Source: Rhodosorus marinus (lineage: Eukaryota; Rhodophyta; Stylonematophyceae; Stylonematales; Stylonemataceae). Taken from it: a stretch of 64,000 nucleotides of DNA. Every line of letters starts with the position of its first letter. Positions within the stretch are counted from its first letter, which is position 1. The position numbers and the translations under genes were made by a program. Where the stretch lies: contig JAMWBK010000001.1 of assembly GCA_029953675.1 (NCBI GenBank), positions 1,153,001 through 1,217,000 of the forward strand, read 5' to 3'. The notes under the pieces were generated by a model, which ran no database searches, had not been told where the DNA came from, and worked only from the letters and a program-made list of their open reading frames with translations. Of the stretch, positions 23,191 through 33,706 are shown piece by piece.

Positions 23191-23752
23191 ATGCAGACAG
23201 CCATAATGTTGTGTTTCAAGTTTCTCTTGGAGCTTCTGATGCTTTTGCTTGGTGCGTTCCGGAATTCCTCAAGGTTTTGCAACGATTTCAGCTGCAGAGA
23301 CATTTGCAATGTCGGCACCACATGCAAGCCGGATCGGTTGAAGTTCGACAGGGAATGTGACGACCCGTACTGGTTTGAGGTCGGCCTGGAGACAATGGAT
23401 CCGGAAGTTTGGTGCACACAGTGCTGTGATGCAGACTGCAACGCAGTGCAGAGTTTTCCAAACTGCACTGGTGAGATATGCAACCAATGTTATGATGGGT
23501 CCAACGGAAGCGAATCGACGGAAAGCTGGGGTTCTCATGTAATCTCTCTCGACACCTTAGGTGTAGGGGTTGTTGCGAGAGCGATAAAAACGTGAATTGT
23601 GCTAGTTGTATTCCAAGGCGGGACAAAGTCCAGATCCTCTCGAGATTGTTCAAGAAATTAACCGTCAAATGCAAGACAAGAGAAAACGCAAAATGTGAGA
23701 AAATGCCCGGGGGAATCGTGAAAATCAACGTGAGCTGTCCGCCGGATAGCTA
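23191..23752 (+). CDS. Cys-rich secreted protein, split by a small intron or a frameshift
   Basis: The first part (from 23191) has a signal peptide (MQTAIMLCFKFLLELLMLLL) and Cys pairs: FCNDFSCRDICN, CKPDR, WCTQCCDADCNA, NCTGEICNQCYD. That frame ends at 23595, but another frame continues the Cys pattern to TAA at 23752: CRGCCESDKNVNCASC, then VKCKTRENAKCEK and VSCPPDS. The two halves are in different phases, so a short intron ending near CACCTTAG (about 23560) or AG further on is likely. The donor is unclear: GTAATC at about 23539 and a weak GTCCAA upstream are both possible. A one- or two-base sequencing or mutational shift would look the same. At least 16 Cys over about 170 aa suggests a disulfide-rich extracellular protein; no family recognised. 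Confidence 0.6.
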
Positions 23753-23781
23753 ATACCACGTGTCTAGGTTTCATATGGTGA

Positions 23782-24090
23782 TTACTTCAGATGTAGTCTC
23801 TTAGATGGAAATAAAGAAGTCTGCTGAGCACTTGCACATTTCCACTTCGGTCCATCTTTATCGAAACAGCGAAACCTGCTAACCAGGTTTTTATAGCTGT
23901 TTGATACTGCTTGTAGAGGCACAGTTACTAGTGTACGTTTACCGAAGCAGCGAAACCTGCCAGTCAGGGTTGTATTGCTCTTTACTACGACTTGTCGAAG
24001 CATAGTTACTAGTGTACCTTTATCCAAACGGCCAAGCCTGCTAGCCAGGGCTTTATAACTGTCTGCTACTACTTGTGCACCCATATTCAT
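23782..24090 (-). repeat. 81-bp minisatellite that is open as 27-aa repeats on the minus strand
   Basis: Units 23857-23937, 23938-24018 and a partial third 24019-24085 with an exact 81-bp period. On the minus strand all units are open in one frame (102 codons, start at 24090) and give 27-residue repeats of the pattern VxxSYKxLxSRFRCFxK-TLVT. Because the period is a multiple of three and no stop has appeared despite divergence between units, it may be a piece of a repeat-protein gene. No signal peptide is present. Confidence 0.6.
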
Positions 24091-24098
24091 TTTTTAAT

Positions 24099-24330
24099 GA
24101 GTGAAATGGTTTAATCGGAGGCTAAAAGAGGAGAAACCCTGAGGAGAACGAAACTAAAGGGACTAAACTCGGCGAAGATCGCGCCTCCGACATCAAACCA
24201 GCGTTCATAGGCTTTAGGCTATATTAGCATTCATAGGCCACAGCAAGAAACTTAAAAGAGTAAACAACGAAGACAGACGATCAGGGCGTTCCCGGAATAA
24301 TTCCCGAATAAAGTGGACAATAATATCAAT
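24099..24330 (-). mobile_element. Family B 3' end fragment with a 16-bp insertion
   Basis: The complement of the family B 3' terminus (GAGTGAAATGGTTTAATCGGAGGC) and the end of the RLE frame. A 16-bp insert GCTTTAGGCTATATTA (24211-24226) sits between imperfect 10-bp duplicates GCGTTCATAG and GCATTCATAG; the insert resembles the family A 3' end. Confidence 0.75.
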
Positions 24331-24545
24331 TACTAACGTTTTCGCCCCTTCTCGACCCGTTCGCTGACTGGCTGTTCGCGATCTGCTGCAGAATCGTTCG
24401 CTTCTAGGCAGAAGCTTGGATGGCAACAGGCTGTTATTGGGCTTTACTGGCTTGATCGGGCTTTACTGGACTTTACTGGACTTTACTGGACTTTACTGGA
24501 TTTTACGAGCATAGCCTGAAGCGCTACGCAAGGCGTGAAGATGAA

Positions 24546-27535
24546 CTAATAACTAGGGAGGGAAGCATGCAACCCCAGGCGCCGATGGCGCGCCTCGGAA
24601 AGCATGTGGCTGGAATATCGCCAAAGGAAGACACTTAAACGCCTCAAGAGCGCCAAATATTCAGTAGGATGCTCAGCAAAACATTTCCGCAACCACTCTA
24701 AACCCGACTTATCCACGTGACCAAAGCTTTCCACAATGAATGGCTGGAACCGGTGAGAGCGACCCTCAGCGCAAGGCAGACTGGCCATGCTCTCAGCATA
24801 CCGTCGTTCCTTAACTATTCGAAGGGCTGAAGCCGCGGCCCCCCGGCGGCGCGCGGCTGCGGTGAGGTGGGCGCTGGCCACGGGGCAGGTAATCGCAAGG
24901 TCCACATATGTTGAGCGTCTGGCAGCAGCGTCGGAGACGAGGAGATCGGCTATACAACGGGGCGGTGCGGAGTCCGAGATTTATCTGGGCAGTTCCGACT
25001 CAACCTCAACCGTATGCCCTATCCGAGTGAAAAATTCGCTGAGGATGTACTTGAGGCAAGTGTGGCGCCTCGTACGGAGACCCCTCAACAGTCCGCAGGA
25101 GCCCAGCAAGTGGTAGCCACAAGCGTCAATCCGACTCTCACATCCCTGACAGAAAGACGGCCGATTAGAGTGCCACGGAGCCTGTGGCAAACCGAGATAG
25201 ATCCGTGCGGCAGAACGGAACTGGAAAGCATCGAGACGATGACTCAATGACGACGGTAGAGTGGTTAACCACAAGTGCGAGAGGTGGCCTCCCATGCCGC
25301 GGAGACGAGCGGCAGTGGGAGGCGGCGTGAGAGGAGAATTGAGCATGACTGTGCGAGCGGCACTGTGTTGGCCCCAGGTGAGGCTATGTTGAATCACATC
25401 AGTGCGGGAGCTCCACAATCGGCTCAAACCCGGGTAGTCTGCAACAGGTGACCCGGGGCTAGCCTCTCCGTCATCGGCAAAAACTCGGTCGAGGGGAGAA
25501 TCCTCAATCTCTTCAGCTCGTCCCCATAACAGCTCCCTCCAGGAACGAAAGCGGCACCGATTTGCGTCCGGCACGGCGTTGCACCTCCTGAACGCGTGTT
25601 GAATACCATCATAAATTGTCAAAAGCGGGGGCGGCAGGGTCCCTGGATCCTCGTTGGTCAAAGCTCGAGCCAAGAGGCAGGCACTTCGCATCTGGAAGGT
25701 CACCAACGTTCGCAGCGCGGTAGCCCAGGAGGCAACCGCCGCTGGCGAGCATACCAGCCCACGGTCTGCGACGCCGAATCCCCCTAATCGCAACGGTAGA
25801 GCGATCTGTGCACGAATCAAGTCCCTGTCGGGAGCAGCTTCAAGATCGAGGGGCTCATCCAAGAGCGTTCCCCAGTGTTGCAGGGTCATCTCGTCGGCTT
25901 TAGCCGCGATCCACGAGCCCCAAGCTGGAGGCAGGCTGCGCAACCAGTAGTTGAGTCTGGGACCGGCACAAAAGCGGGAAAGCAAGCAGGCCGATTGCAG
26001 CATGCTGTCGGGTAGGTGCTCAATGGCGTCGGTGAGTTGCTTGTGCCGTGCCATAGTCGAAGAGTGGATGGCAGAGAGGCCAGCGACACGTCCCTCGGGG
26101 GGAGAAAGCGACATTTTTCTGTTTCCACAGTCAAACCGACGCGACGTGCAATCGCTTCGATCGCGGTCAGTCCCCTAGCCAGGGTGTCAGGGGTGCCCAG
26201 CAATGTTACGTCATCGTGGTACGCGCAGATTCGAAGATCCGAGACCTCAGTCGAAAGACGTAAAAGTACGAGCTGTAGGGCACAGGCATGAAGAAGAGGT
26301 CCGCAAGGGTCGCCTTTTTGGACGCCAGTATGTCCTTGAAAAACAGTGCCCTCCGTTGTCAAGTAGGGGAGGCTCTCCCCTCCGTAAATACCCGATAGAA
26401 ACGGCCACGCCTCCGGAAACACACGTCGGAGCACCTCTAGCGCATGCGTCCGCGACACGCTGTTGAATGCGTTCCGGAAATCAACCACCAAAACTCCCCA
26501 CTCCGGCCTACTGGCGCGTTCTAGCTCGATCCTATGGGTGATCAGTTCGCAACCCCCAGAAAATCCCACCCCTACTTGCAAGGGCGCCACAAAAGCTGTG
26601 ACGCGCTGGCGAAGGCGCTGGCATAGCCACCTCCCGGCTAACTTCCGTAGGCTCTCCACCATCCCGATCGGCAGAAGACGCGGGTGGGCCGGCTGGTGGT
26701 CAGGTTTCGTGAGCAAGCAAAGCTGTGCCTGCTGGAGATGTTCCCATGGCGCAGACGCACCCGATACGCCCTGGAACAACTTGTTAAGGATCCTCAGAAG
26801 CGCGCTCTGGCCAGGCTGGCTCAGGGCCTGCAATAGCTCTGTTCTTAGTCCGGAGGGTCCGGGACAGCGTCCCCGACGCGAGGTACGAAGTAAATCCTCC
26901 AGGTCAGACTCACTGAGCGTCAGATCGATGCGAAACCTGGCCAACTCCGGACGGTCTAAGAATACCTCGAATTCAGGGGACAAGTCCACGTCGGACTCAG
27001 GGAACAAAGACGACACCGTCTGGGCGAGACTATCATCGTAGAGGAGGACAGGCGCCTGGCCCTCCAAAACCCGCGCCGCTCGACTTAAATTGCCCACTGC
27101 TACCAATTTCTGTACTCGAGCCGGCACGGGCGACACTGTGCCATGCCGAGTCCGACGGGCGGATGGTGCTGACGACGCCAAATAGCTGCGCTGTAGTACT
27201 TCCAAGTCTCCCTTCCAGAACAGGGCCAGTCGGTCTCGTACTCGCCATCTGCGCTCCGATGTGTGAATGGTGGCCAGAATCAGGCGCGGCATGACCCCCA
27301 GAAAAACCCAAATGACTGTGTCCCGAATGTTACGAGCCAGGCTCGTGAAGATGAAATCGAGAATGGTTCCAGCTACTAGAAGGTCTCCACGAGGGAGGAT
27401 GACTGGGGGAATGCCCCCACGGAGGGGAAGCGAGCCTCCTTCCAAAGAAATCCACCGCCGGAGCCAACTCCGAAAACGCGTACGCCAAATGCCCCAGTCT
27501 CCGCCCTCCTTCAGGACATAAGACTGTAGATCCAT
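24546..27535 (-). pseudogene. Family A ORF2 (RT, CCHC, RLE), with stop and deletion
   Basis: MDLQSYVLKEGGDWGIW opens 31 nt after the ORF1 stop. RT blocks: GRCPGPSGLRTELLQAL, RLLPIGMVESLRKLAGRW, QVGVGFSGGCELITHRIE, motif A VVDFRNAFNSVSRTH, motif B GVQKGDPCGP (K replaces the usual second Q), motif C AYHDDVTLLG. Then a deletion and shift near 26050. The second frame (26114-24981) holds LPLRLGGFGVAD, CQGCESRIDACGYHLLGSC and RTRRHT and ends at TAA in place of a Ser codon. The RLE (YVDLAITCP) follows in frame after the stop. Not functional as it stands. Confidence 0.87.
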
Positions 27536-27566
27536 AGGCTGCGACCTCGCAGCCGTGCCTGGAGCG

Positions 27567-28699
27567 CTAATCGTGCTTCTCCCCCTTAGACCCGGGGGAG
27601 TCTGTCCTCGCTCTCTTACCTCCTATCCGCACCAAAGTCGTGAGCCGCCCACTCCGCGAGGCTCGCGGAACGGATCCCGCGGGCTTCAGCAAAGTAACCT
27701 GGGCGTCCTCCACCGCCATGCCCTCAGTCTGCTCCCCTGCCTCACCACTCTCGCTGGAAGTGGTGCTAGAAGCAGAGCCCTCTAAAATCCCCAACCGCTG
27801 CAGCTCTGTCTTGTAGCGCGAAGTTAGCACAAGTCGCCTCTCCAGATCGAAGAAGCTGGACACCGCCATGCGCAGGTGACGAGGGCCCGACCAGAACGCT
27901 CCAACAAGATCCTCTCAAGGCGCTGAATCCGTAGCCAATGGATCGCTGCCGCCTTCACGCTGCTCTCATGCTCAGAGAGCCCTGCAGTTTCTCCCGGAGA
28001 CAGGAAATTGCCCGAGAAACGGTCAAAATCCAAGTGCAAAACCACCTGCGGGTTGCAGCGCAGCCACCGGGCGCTCTCAGGCCACTGCTCGGTAGGCTTC
28101 GCCAGCAAAGCCTCCAGGTACTTGGCGGCGGTTGCGGAGACCAAAAACAGCACATCGCGGCCCTCATAGGTTGCGAAGAAGAAATCACCCCGGCTGCACC
28201 CTAACGATTCCGCAAAAGTGTCCCGGAAGTCTCGCATAGACGGAACCTGTCCTCGTGTAGTCTGGGGCCGGACATTTCGCACGCACAGAAATTGGAGAGT
28301 GGTCTCCACAGGTTCATCCTGAGGCTCGCGAGATGGTAGGAAACGGAGCATAGCCGCCGTACGTGTGGCAGTGGTGCCCTTCCGCAAGACTGAGGCGTAC
28401 GAAGCCCCCCCTTGCGGCCACCACGTGCCCCCGCAGTAGCCGGGAGCTGGTGGCCAGCAATCCCGATTCCAGCCCACCTAGCTTCTGGGTGAGCTGAGGG
28501 AGCACTCCACGATCACTCGCAGCCGTGATCAGGCAGGTGACAGCGGAGATAAGTGCACGCGCCTGGGTGCCAGAAGCGCCTTCCAAGTCAACCTCGGAAG
28601 AAAAGGTGCCGCAGCTACGCTGAGGCGAACACGGAGTCCCCCACCTGGCAGTGCCTCCTTGGGAGGAGGCTCCGTCGAGCACGGAGAGATCCCTACCAT
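27567..28699 (-). pseudogene. Family A ORF1, frameshifted
   Basis: Start MVGISPCSTEPPPKE aligns with the other ORF1 starts. The segment between LGGLES and the ASVLRKG motif is largely deleted and the frame changes there and again near 27860. The core LQFLCVRNVRPQT, MRDFRDTFAESLGC, FFFATYEGRDVLFLVSATAA and FDRFSGNFLSPGE is intact in the middle frame; the acidic Ser/Glu tail ends GSKGEKHD. Confidence 0.8.
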
Positions 28700-28985
28700 C
28701 CTGAGGGAATGCGCAAAGGAAACGTTGCACCACCAATATGAAACCGCACCGAGAGAATAATCGACCAAACCCAACCCAAATAGGAAAGGCCCCGCAACAC
28801 ACCCACCCGGAAGACAGAAGTAGTTGCAAATGCAAACGACGCACCGCGGAAAATCGAGGGGAAGGCGTACCAGAGGAAGCGCTTCCCGTAAACGAACACG
28901 CTCGCGACCGAAAAAGAAGCAAAACCCCAATCCTCAGCCAAACCACAACGAGACACTTAAACCCCCAGTTCACTTTACCAAACCT

Positions 28986-29457
28986 TTACTATAGCCTGAG
29001 GCTAAGCAAGGCGTGATTACAATAGCCTTAGGCGCTACTCAAGCCGTGAAAAGGAATTAAGAACTAGGGAGGGAAGCGTGCAAACCCAGGCGCCGATGGC
29101 GCGACTCGGCATGCATGTTGCTAGAATATCGCCACAGGGCGGCATTCAAACGCCGTAAACGCGCCAAGTACCCAGTAGGATGCTCAGCGAAACATTTCCG
29201 CACCCACTCTAAATCCGACTTTTCCACATGACTAAAGCTTTCCACAATGAAAGGCTGGAACCGGTGGGAGTGACCTTCGGCGTAGGGCAGACTGGCCATG
29301 CTCTTGCCCAGGAGGCGACCGCCGCAGGCGAGCCGACGAGCCCCCGATCTGCGACACCGAATCCCCCCAAGCGCAACGGTAGAGGGAGCTGGGCACGAAT
29401 TAAGGCCCTGTCGGGAGCTGCTTCAAGATCGAGGGGTTCATCCTAGCATAGCCTGAA
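28986..29457 (-). mobile_element. Family A fragment with internal deletion, upstream of the full-length copy
   Basis: Two tail/3' UTR pieces (about 28985-29050) precede an endonuclease C-terminus (29299-29057, MASLPYAEG to LHASLPSS). At about 29303 the sequence jumps to a region normally about 1 kb upstream (AQEATAAGE, complement of the LPLRLGG zone), then ends in a short CTAGCATAGCCTGAA tail at 29445. The tail is joined to the 5' end of the next copy, same orientation. Confidence 0.82.
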
Positions 29458-29644
29458 TGAGTTAAGATCACCTATATAAGTTGTGAGTTCGCCTCGCTTA
29501 TGCTTGGAAGCTAGGTGTGAAGGAATGAAGAAAAAATGGGTATATAGACGATTCGGCTCAAGTTTACTCTACTGTGCACGGGCCGACACGCTTCTCTGTA
29601 GGTCTGTAAGGACTTCTACTTTCAACAGAAGCGAAAACCGTTCT

Positions 29645-29915
29645 TTCGGAGCTGAGTGAATGAGCTTGTTTAACCGGACATTGAAGAAAAAACCCTCGGG
29701 GGGAGAAAAAAGGCTGGGCTTGAGCGTGTCGAAACTCGCGCGCCTCCAACATCAAAACAACGTTCATACGCCACAACAAGAAACTTAAACAGGTGCACAA
29801 CGAGGACAGATGTTCAAGGCGTTCGCGGGACACTTCCCGAAGTCAACGAGAACCACCGGAATCCAGAAACCCAAAGCGCTCAATGACCAGAGCTACCAGG
29901 CGAGGAGCTAAGGAC
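29645..29915 (-). mobile_element. Family B 3' end fragment
   Basis: The minus strand carries the end of ORF2 (MSRERLEHLSSLCTCLSFLLWRMN in place of the usual FRERPDRLQSLFTRLSFLL), a CCCC/GGGG-like hairpin between T runs, and the terminal GTTTAACC segment. Diverged, dead. Confidence 0.72.
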
Positions 29916-30190
29916 CGATGAAGGCGAAAAATTCCGCTTACGTCTGTCACCTCAAGGTAGTTGCCGGATCACATTACCCAAGAGTGCCTAGTCTAGTCCA
30001 CTCTATTTTTTGAGTTCTCGCCGAATTAACAGCGTGCGCTGGTGCTGGTCAACGCACTGACCTATGTTTGAGGTGCGACGCAGAACGAGTTTTTATGCGG
30101 ACCTACTGAAAACACCAGCACAACCAATCGCCTCTATTTCTGCCACGCAATTGGAAAACAATCAAGACAGGTTTTCATGATCTTCCCATC
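29916..30190. other. Short spacer, no gene seen
   Basis: Contains the 3' flank of the secreted-protein gene that follows on the minus strand. No ORF of note. Confidence 0.4.
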
Positions 30191-31633
30191 TTATGGGGGA
30201 GGGGGGGTTGGTTCGGTGCATCCACACACAACCTGTCCTTTGACGGTATCTTGGAATTGGAGAATCTAAGCAGGCAAGACGAGCATTTTTGTAAAATTTT
30301 CGATTAGCAAAGGAAGCGCTTGATATAAGAACGAGCGAAACTTTCGCCTTACCCCTTCTTCTCCAGCGGGGCCACACACCGATCCGAAACTCCCTATTTG
30401 GGCGTCAAAGATACAACGGCCGGGTTGGCGTGCCAATTCCACGTCAAATTGGCCTTCGTTGAGGCCCTCGGGTTGGCCGAGTTGCAAGCTTCTCCATTCT
30501 CCTGTCGGTGGCAGACTTGAGTTCAAGCAATATCCGCAAATAACGCTGCCGATGCGCCCTACGACTGCGTAGTCCAGAAGCGGCCCAAAATAGGAATTCG
30601 TTGCCGGCTGCCCTACTATCAATGGGCCAGAATTCGCATAAACCTCGGCACTGGCGAAAGAGATAAATTCTAACAGCTGTCGTGGTTGCTCGACGGCTCT
30701 CACTGAATACCTCAGGGGCACTGGATTCGGAGCAACGCGCTCGAGAGCAAAAGCGGCTATATTCAAAGTAGACAACTCTGGCACCAAAAACACCGCAATG
30801 CTGAAAGAGTCGGAGAATCCTACAGAAGCTGCCTGCCGACGGATCACCGTACGCGCTTCCGCAGGGATGCTCGACCCCGGCGATGGACTGGGTACTCCTT
30901 CGTAAACAGTAAGCTCGAGCGCCTCTGGTTGGAGATCCAAGGCGGCGGGTGAAAACACAACTTGAATTGTGCTGCTATCACGGTTGATACGGTTGATGCC
31001 GGCAAACTCTGGTTGGCCACCGATAAAAGAGCACGAACCCTCGAGCCCGCATGCCAAGAATTCAAGCCCATTCTCATCGTCGATAGAAGTGCATGAAATG
31101 AAATCTTGAGTGGGGAGACAGGTTATGCCCGCCATTCTTGTAGCAGGCCCGCCCAGTTTAGCAGTGCGCACTTTGCCGTCCTCCATTCGAACCTTCGCTT
31201 CAACCAACAGCGACGGAGCGAGAAATTGTTGACTGCAGCAGTCACGGTCTGTCCTGATATCGTCCAGGCATGCGTCTACTCTCACCGCGGTCGGCTCACT
31301 ATCTAGAAACTTCCTCTTACGAGTGAACCGAGCTTTACCGTTAGGAATGTCTCCCGCCCAAAGCCCGAGTTTGGCTCGTCTAATCCCAACTCCAGCACGC
31401 ACGATAAAAATGAACCTGATACACGTCTCTCCCATGTTCGGTCCCTGCGTCTTCACAACATCGCTATTGCTTACGATTCCCACCGTTTCACCTTCAACTT
31501 CCAGTGCCAAACAATAGCGAGAAAAGCCTAAGGATGAAACGAGCGGATTAAAAAAGCTTGCGCATGTGGCAACATCGGCAATCGCCAAGCCAAAGATGCC
31601 GGCAACCAGGATTACTACCAACCCGTACTTCAT
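30191..31633 (-). CDS. Secreted Cys-containing protein, two exons, paralogue of 58138-59620
   Basis: Exon 1 31633-30353, intron 30352-30266 (87 bp, GTAAGG...GCTTAG), exon 2 30265-30191; 451 aa after splicing. Signal peptide MKYGLVVILVAGIFGLAIA, followed by TCASFFNPLVSS. Conserved with the paralogue along the full length: VEGETVGIVSNSDVVKTQGP, ETCIRF, RRAKLGLW, RFTRKRKFLDSEPT, ACLDDIR, EAKVRMEDGKVRTA, EFAGINRINR, VVGRIGSVICGYCLN, ARQPGRCIFDAQI and VCGPAGEEG. The intron is supported by matching splice sites in both genes, a 2-bp length difference inside the intron, and an exon 2 that keeps the same frame in both (DTVKGQVVCxCTEPTP). Without splicing, the frame runs into intron sequence and stops at the acceptor. 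I do not recognise the family. Confidence 0.85.
30266..30352 (-). other. Intron of the secreted protein gene
   Basis: 87 bp; donor GGG|GTAAGG, GCTAAT branch-like site, acceptor CTGCTTAG|AT. The orthologous position in the paralogue is an 85-bp intron. Confidence 0.8.
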
Positions 31634-31736
31634 GAATAATATTTAAATTGCACCCCCAAAATCTAAGGATTGACCACCCATAGTTGCTCTCTCCCACGCC
31701 CCTTCCCTCCCCCCAACGCAGCATCTCAAGTGGTAG

Positions 31737-31743
31737 TTATATA
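31737..31743 (-). promoter_or_regulatory. TATA box of the 451-aa secreted protein gene
   Basis: TATATAA, 104 bp before the ATG. The context AAGGGTATATA is shared with the paralogue's TATA at 58025. Confidence 0.7.
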
Positions 31744-31759
31744 CCCTTCCGCGTATCTT

Positions 31760-32294
31760 CGTACTGAAGCCTCCACACAGCATCAAATCAATTGTAAAAC
31801 CATCATTGTGACAACCTGGTTTGTGTCTTGTCCAATGACATTGCAATCTGAGTAGCGCCAAACGCTGGATTGGCTAAACCACTGCTACGAACGATAGCAA
31901 GTACCATTCCATTCTTCAGTTGGGGGTCCCTCTAGTCTGTTTTTTTAAGTTTCGCATTGTTTCCCCTGCATCCAAAACCTGTTTTCGGAACAGCTTCCCC
32001 TTCACACCCCGTCCCCTGCCCTCCGTGGAGGACACCAATCTTCAGGAGAAAAAGCTCCTCCCAACGGCTTTTTCCTCATTTTGTTTAGATCGAATTTGTA
32101 CGTTTCGGGACTGGATAGGAAACAAACGAAAAAACTAGGACTGTGCCAATTGGGTCGTGTTTTTCGCTGCTTTCCTCTCTAAACCCCCCTGCTTTCGAGG
32201 GGCTTACCACTTCTTAGGTAACCATCGAAAAAGCCGACTGGTGGCAACCACGAAAAAAAACCGTTGGCGGATTGAAATGCGCTTAAAAATGGTG
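31760..32294. other. Intergenic, no recognised gene
   Basis: Upstream region of the secreted-protein gene. Poly-A and poly-T runs; no supported ORF. Confidence 0.4.
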
Positions 32295-33092
32295 TTTTTT
32301 TGCTGAAGCCTCAAATTCCAAGATTTTCTTATCGATTATTTTTCCAATGCTCTCCTTCAATTTCAATTCGAACTGAATGAATGTACTTGAGACTGAAAAA
32401 AAACAAAAACAAAACAAGGGGAGGGAAAAATAGAGGGAACTACGGACGAGGGCAGCGCACTGGCTCCAAGAAATTTAGACGGGTAAACAGCCAGGAGAGA
32501 CGGTCAGTGCAAAACCGTTGGACAACTCCCGAAAGCCAATAAGGCCAAGGGAATCCATAAATCCAAAACACTCAATGACCGGAGGCAACAGGAGATGCGG
32601 AGATGTAGTAGATATGAGCATGGCCTGTTATTCGATGTCAACAAAACAAGGGACGAGCGCTATTTCCTTCGACTTTAACCCTTTATTTCGAATAAAACCA
32701 ATCGGAATTTTTTGCTGAAGCCTCAAATTCCAAGAATTTCCTATCGACTATTTTTTCCAATTCTCTCCTTCAGTTGGAACTGATTGAATGTGGATTTGAG
32801 ACTGAGAAAAAGAAAAGCAAAACAAGCCGAGGGGGAAAGAAAAGGGAACTATTGAGCAAGGAAGCGCTAGTTTCCCAAGAAATTTAGACTGGTAAACGAG
32901 GGGGGCGTTCAGCAAAACCGTTGGGCGACTCCCGAAAGCCAATAAGGGCAAGGGAATCCATAAATCCAAAACACTCAATGACCAGAGGTAAGAGGAGTTG
33001 TTGGAGCAGCACGGGCTGTTGTCGATGTCAACAAAACAAGGTACGAGCGTTCGTTCCTTCGACGTTAACTCTTTGTTTCGAACCAAACCATA
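32295..33092. repeat. Tandem duplication, period 412 bp, built on diverged family B 3' end
   Basis: Unit 1 32295-32706 and unit 2 32707-about 33092 share TTTTTTGCTGAAGCC at the start, TGAATG, ACACTCAATGACC and a GATGTCAACAAAACAAG segment near the end. Each unit carries, on the minus strand, a decayed family B tail (AAATTTAGAC, GGTAAAC, GACTCCCGAAAGCCAA). The two units have many differences from each other, so the duplication is not recent. Confidence 0.75.
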
Positions 33093-33363
33093 CTTGATGG
33101 CTTCAAGGATCGTATATATATGCCGTTCTATCTCTGAGATGCTTGGATTTAGGGAAAACGTTCATGCAGATGCGAAAATCCTAGTCCTAGCCAGCCTTGA
33201 TCCACAACACTCAGGTAGCTGACTAGCTACGAATCTGGCGACTACAATAAGGGTTTCCAGCAGCTGAAGGGCCCTTATGTCTGGGGTACATAGAGTGGCT
33301 TTAGACTAGTGGTATTGCCCTGTGGTAGCTGCCGAATAAAGGCTGCGGGCTTACGTTAGTCTG
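33093..33363. other. Spacer, no recognised gene
   Basis: May include further decayed sequence of the RLE-bearing element whose end lies at 33364; not readable. Confidence 0.35.
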
Positions 33364-33687
33364 GGGAGCTGGACACTTCGACACAACATGGTCAGGGATG
33401 CACTGGCGACAGTGCTGAGACAATGGCGACTAGAAGTGACAGTCGAACCGACTGGACACTACCAAGACAGTCGGCTCCGGCCTGACACCCGAGCTCGACA
33501 CCCGCGAACAGGCAAGCTCTACGTGATCGCTGTGAAGGTGACCTCGCCATTGCAAAGAACACACCTACACAAAGCGTCTTGGGAGACCGGGTATGCGGCA
33601 CACAAAGCGGAAAAGTTTAAAGACTCCAAATACCGTGACAGTATCGGAGAACACAACGACGACATCTTCATCCGCTTCTGTCTGTAA
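33364..33687 (+). pseudogene. Endonuclease (RLE) fragment of a different non-LTR retrotransposon family
   Basis: In one frame: LRHNMVRDALATVLRQW, VTVEPTGHY, RLRPDTRARHPRTGKLYVIA then VKVTSPL, ETGYAAHKAEKFKDSKYRD, stop after FIRFCL. The order RH[ND] - E-P - RPD - V-x-V-TSP - ..A-x-K..KY is the C-terminal restriction-like endonuclease pattern of R2-like non-LTR elements. It differs clearly from families A and B, which lack the VTSP motif. The acidic residue usually found in VIDVxVTSP is Ala here, in keeping with decay. The upstream RT is not preserved. A family A copy starts about 20 bp downstream. Confidence 0.7.
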
Positions 33688-33706
33688 ACAGTTGGGCAGG
33701 TGGGAA

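Larger units (their letters stand above)
24440..28985 (-). mobile_element. Family A retrotransposon, nearly full length, defective
   Basis: Minus-strand order: 5' UTR (about 28985-28700), ORF1 (28699-27567, broken), ORF2 (27535-24546, broken), 3' UTR with stem, then at least five ACTGGACTTT tail units (24450-24505). Upstream it directly abuts the tail of another family A copy. Defects: about 240 bp missing from ORF1 compared with the 62-63 kb copy, a deletion of roughly 90 bp plus frame change after the YHDD region (about 26050), and TAA in the RLE at about 24979. Confidence 0.92.

Noticed and set aside
24440-24505. ACTGGACTTT array as a telomere-type repeat
   Set aside because: It is internal, short, and attached to family A 3' ends throughout the window.
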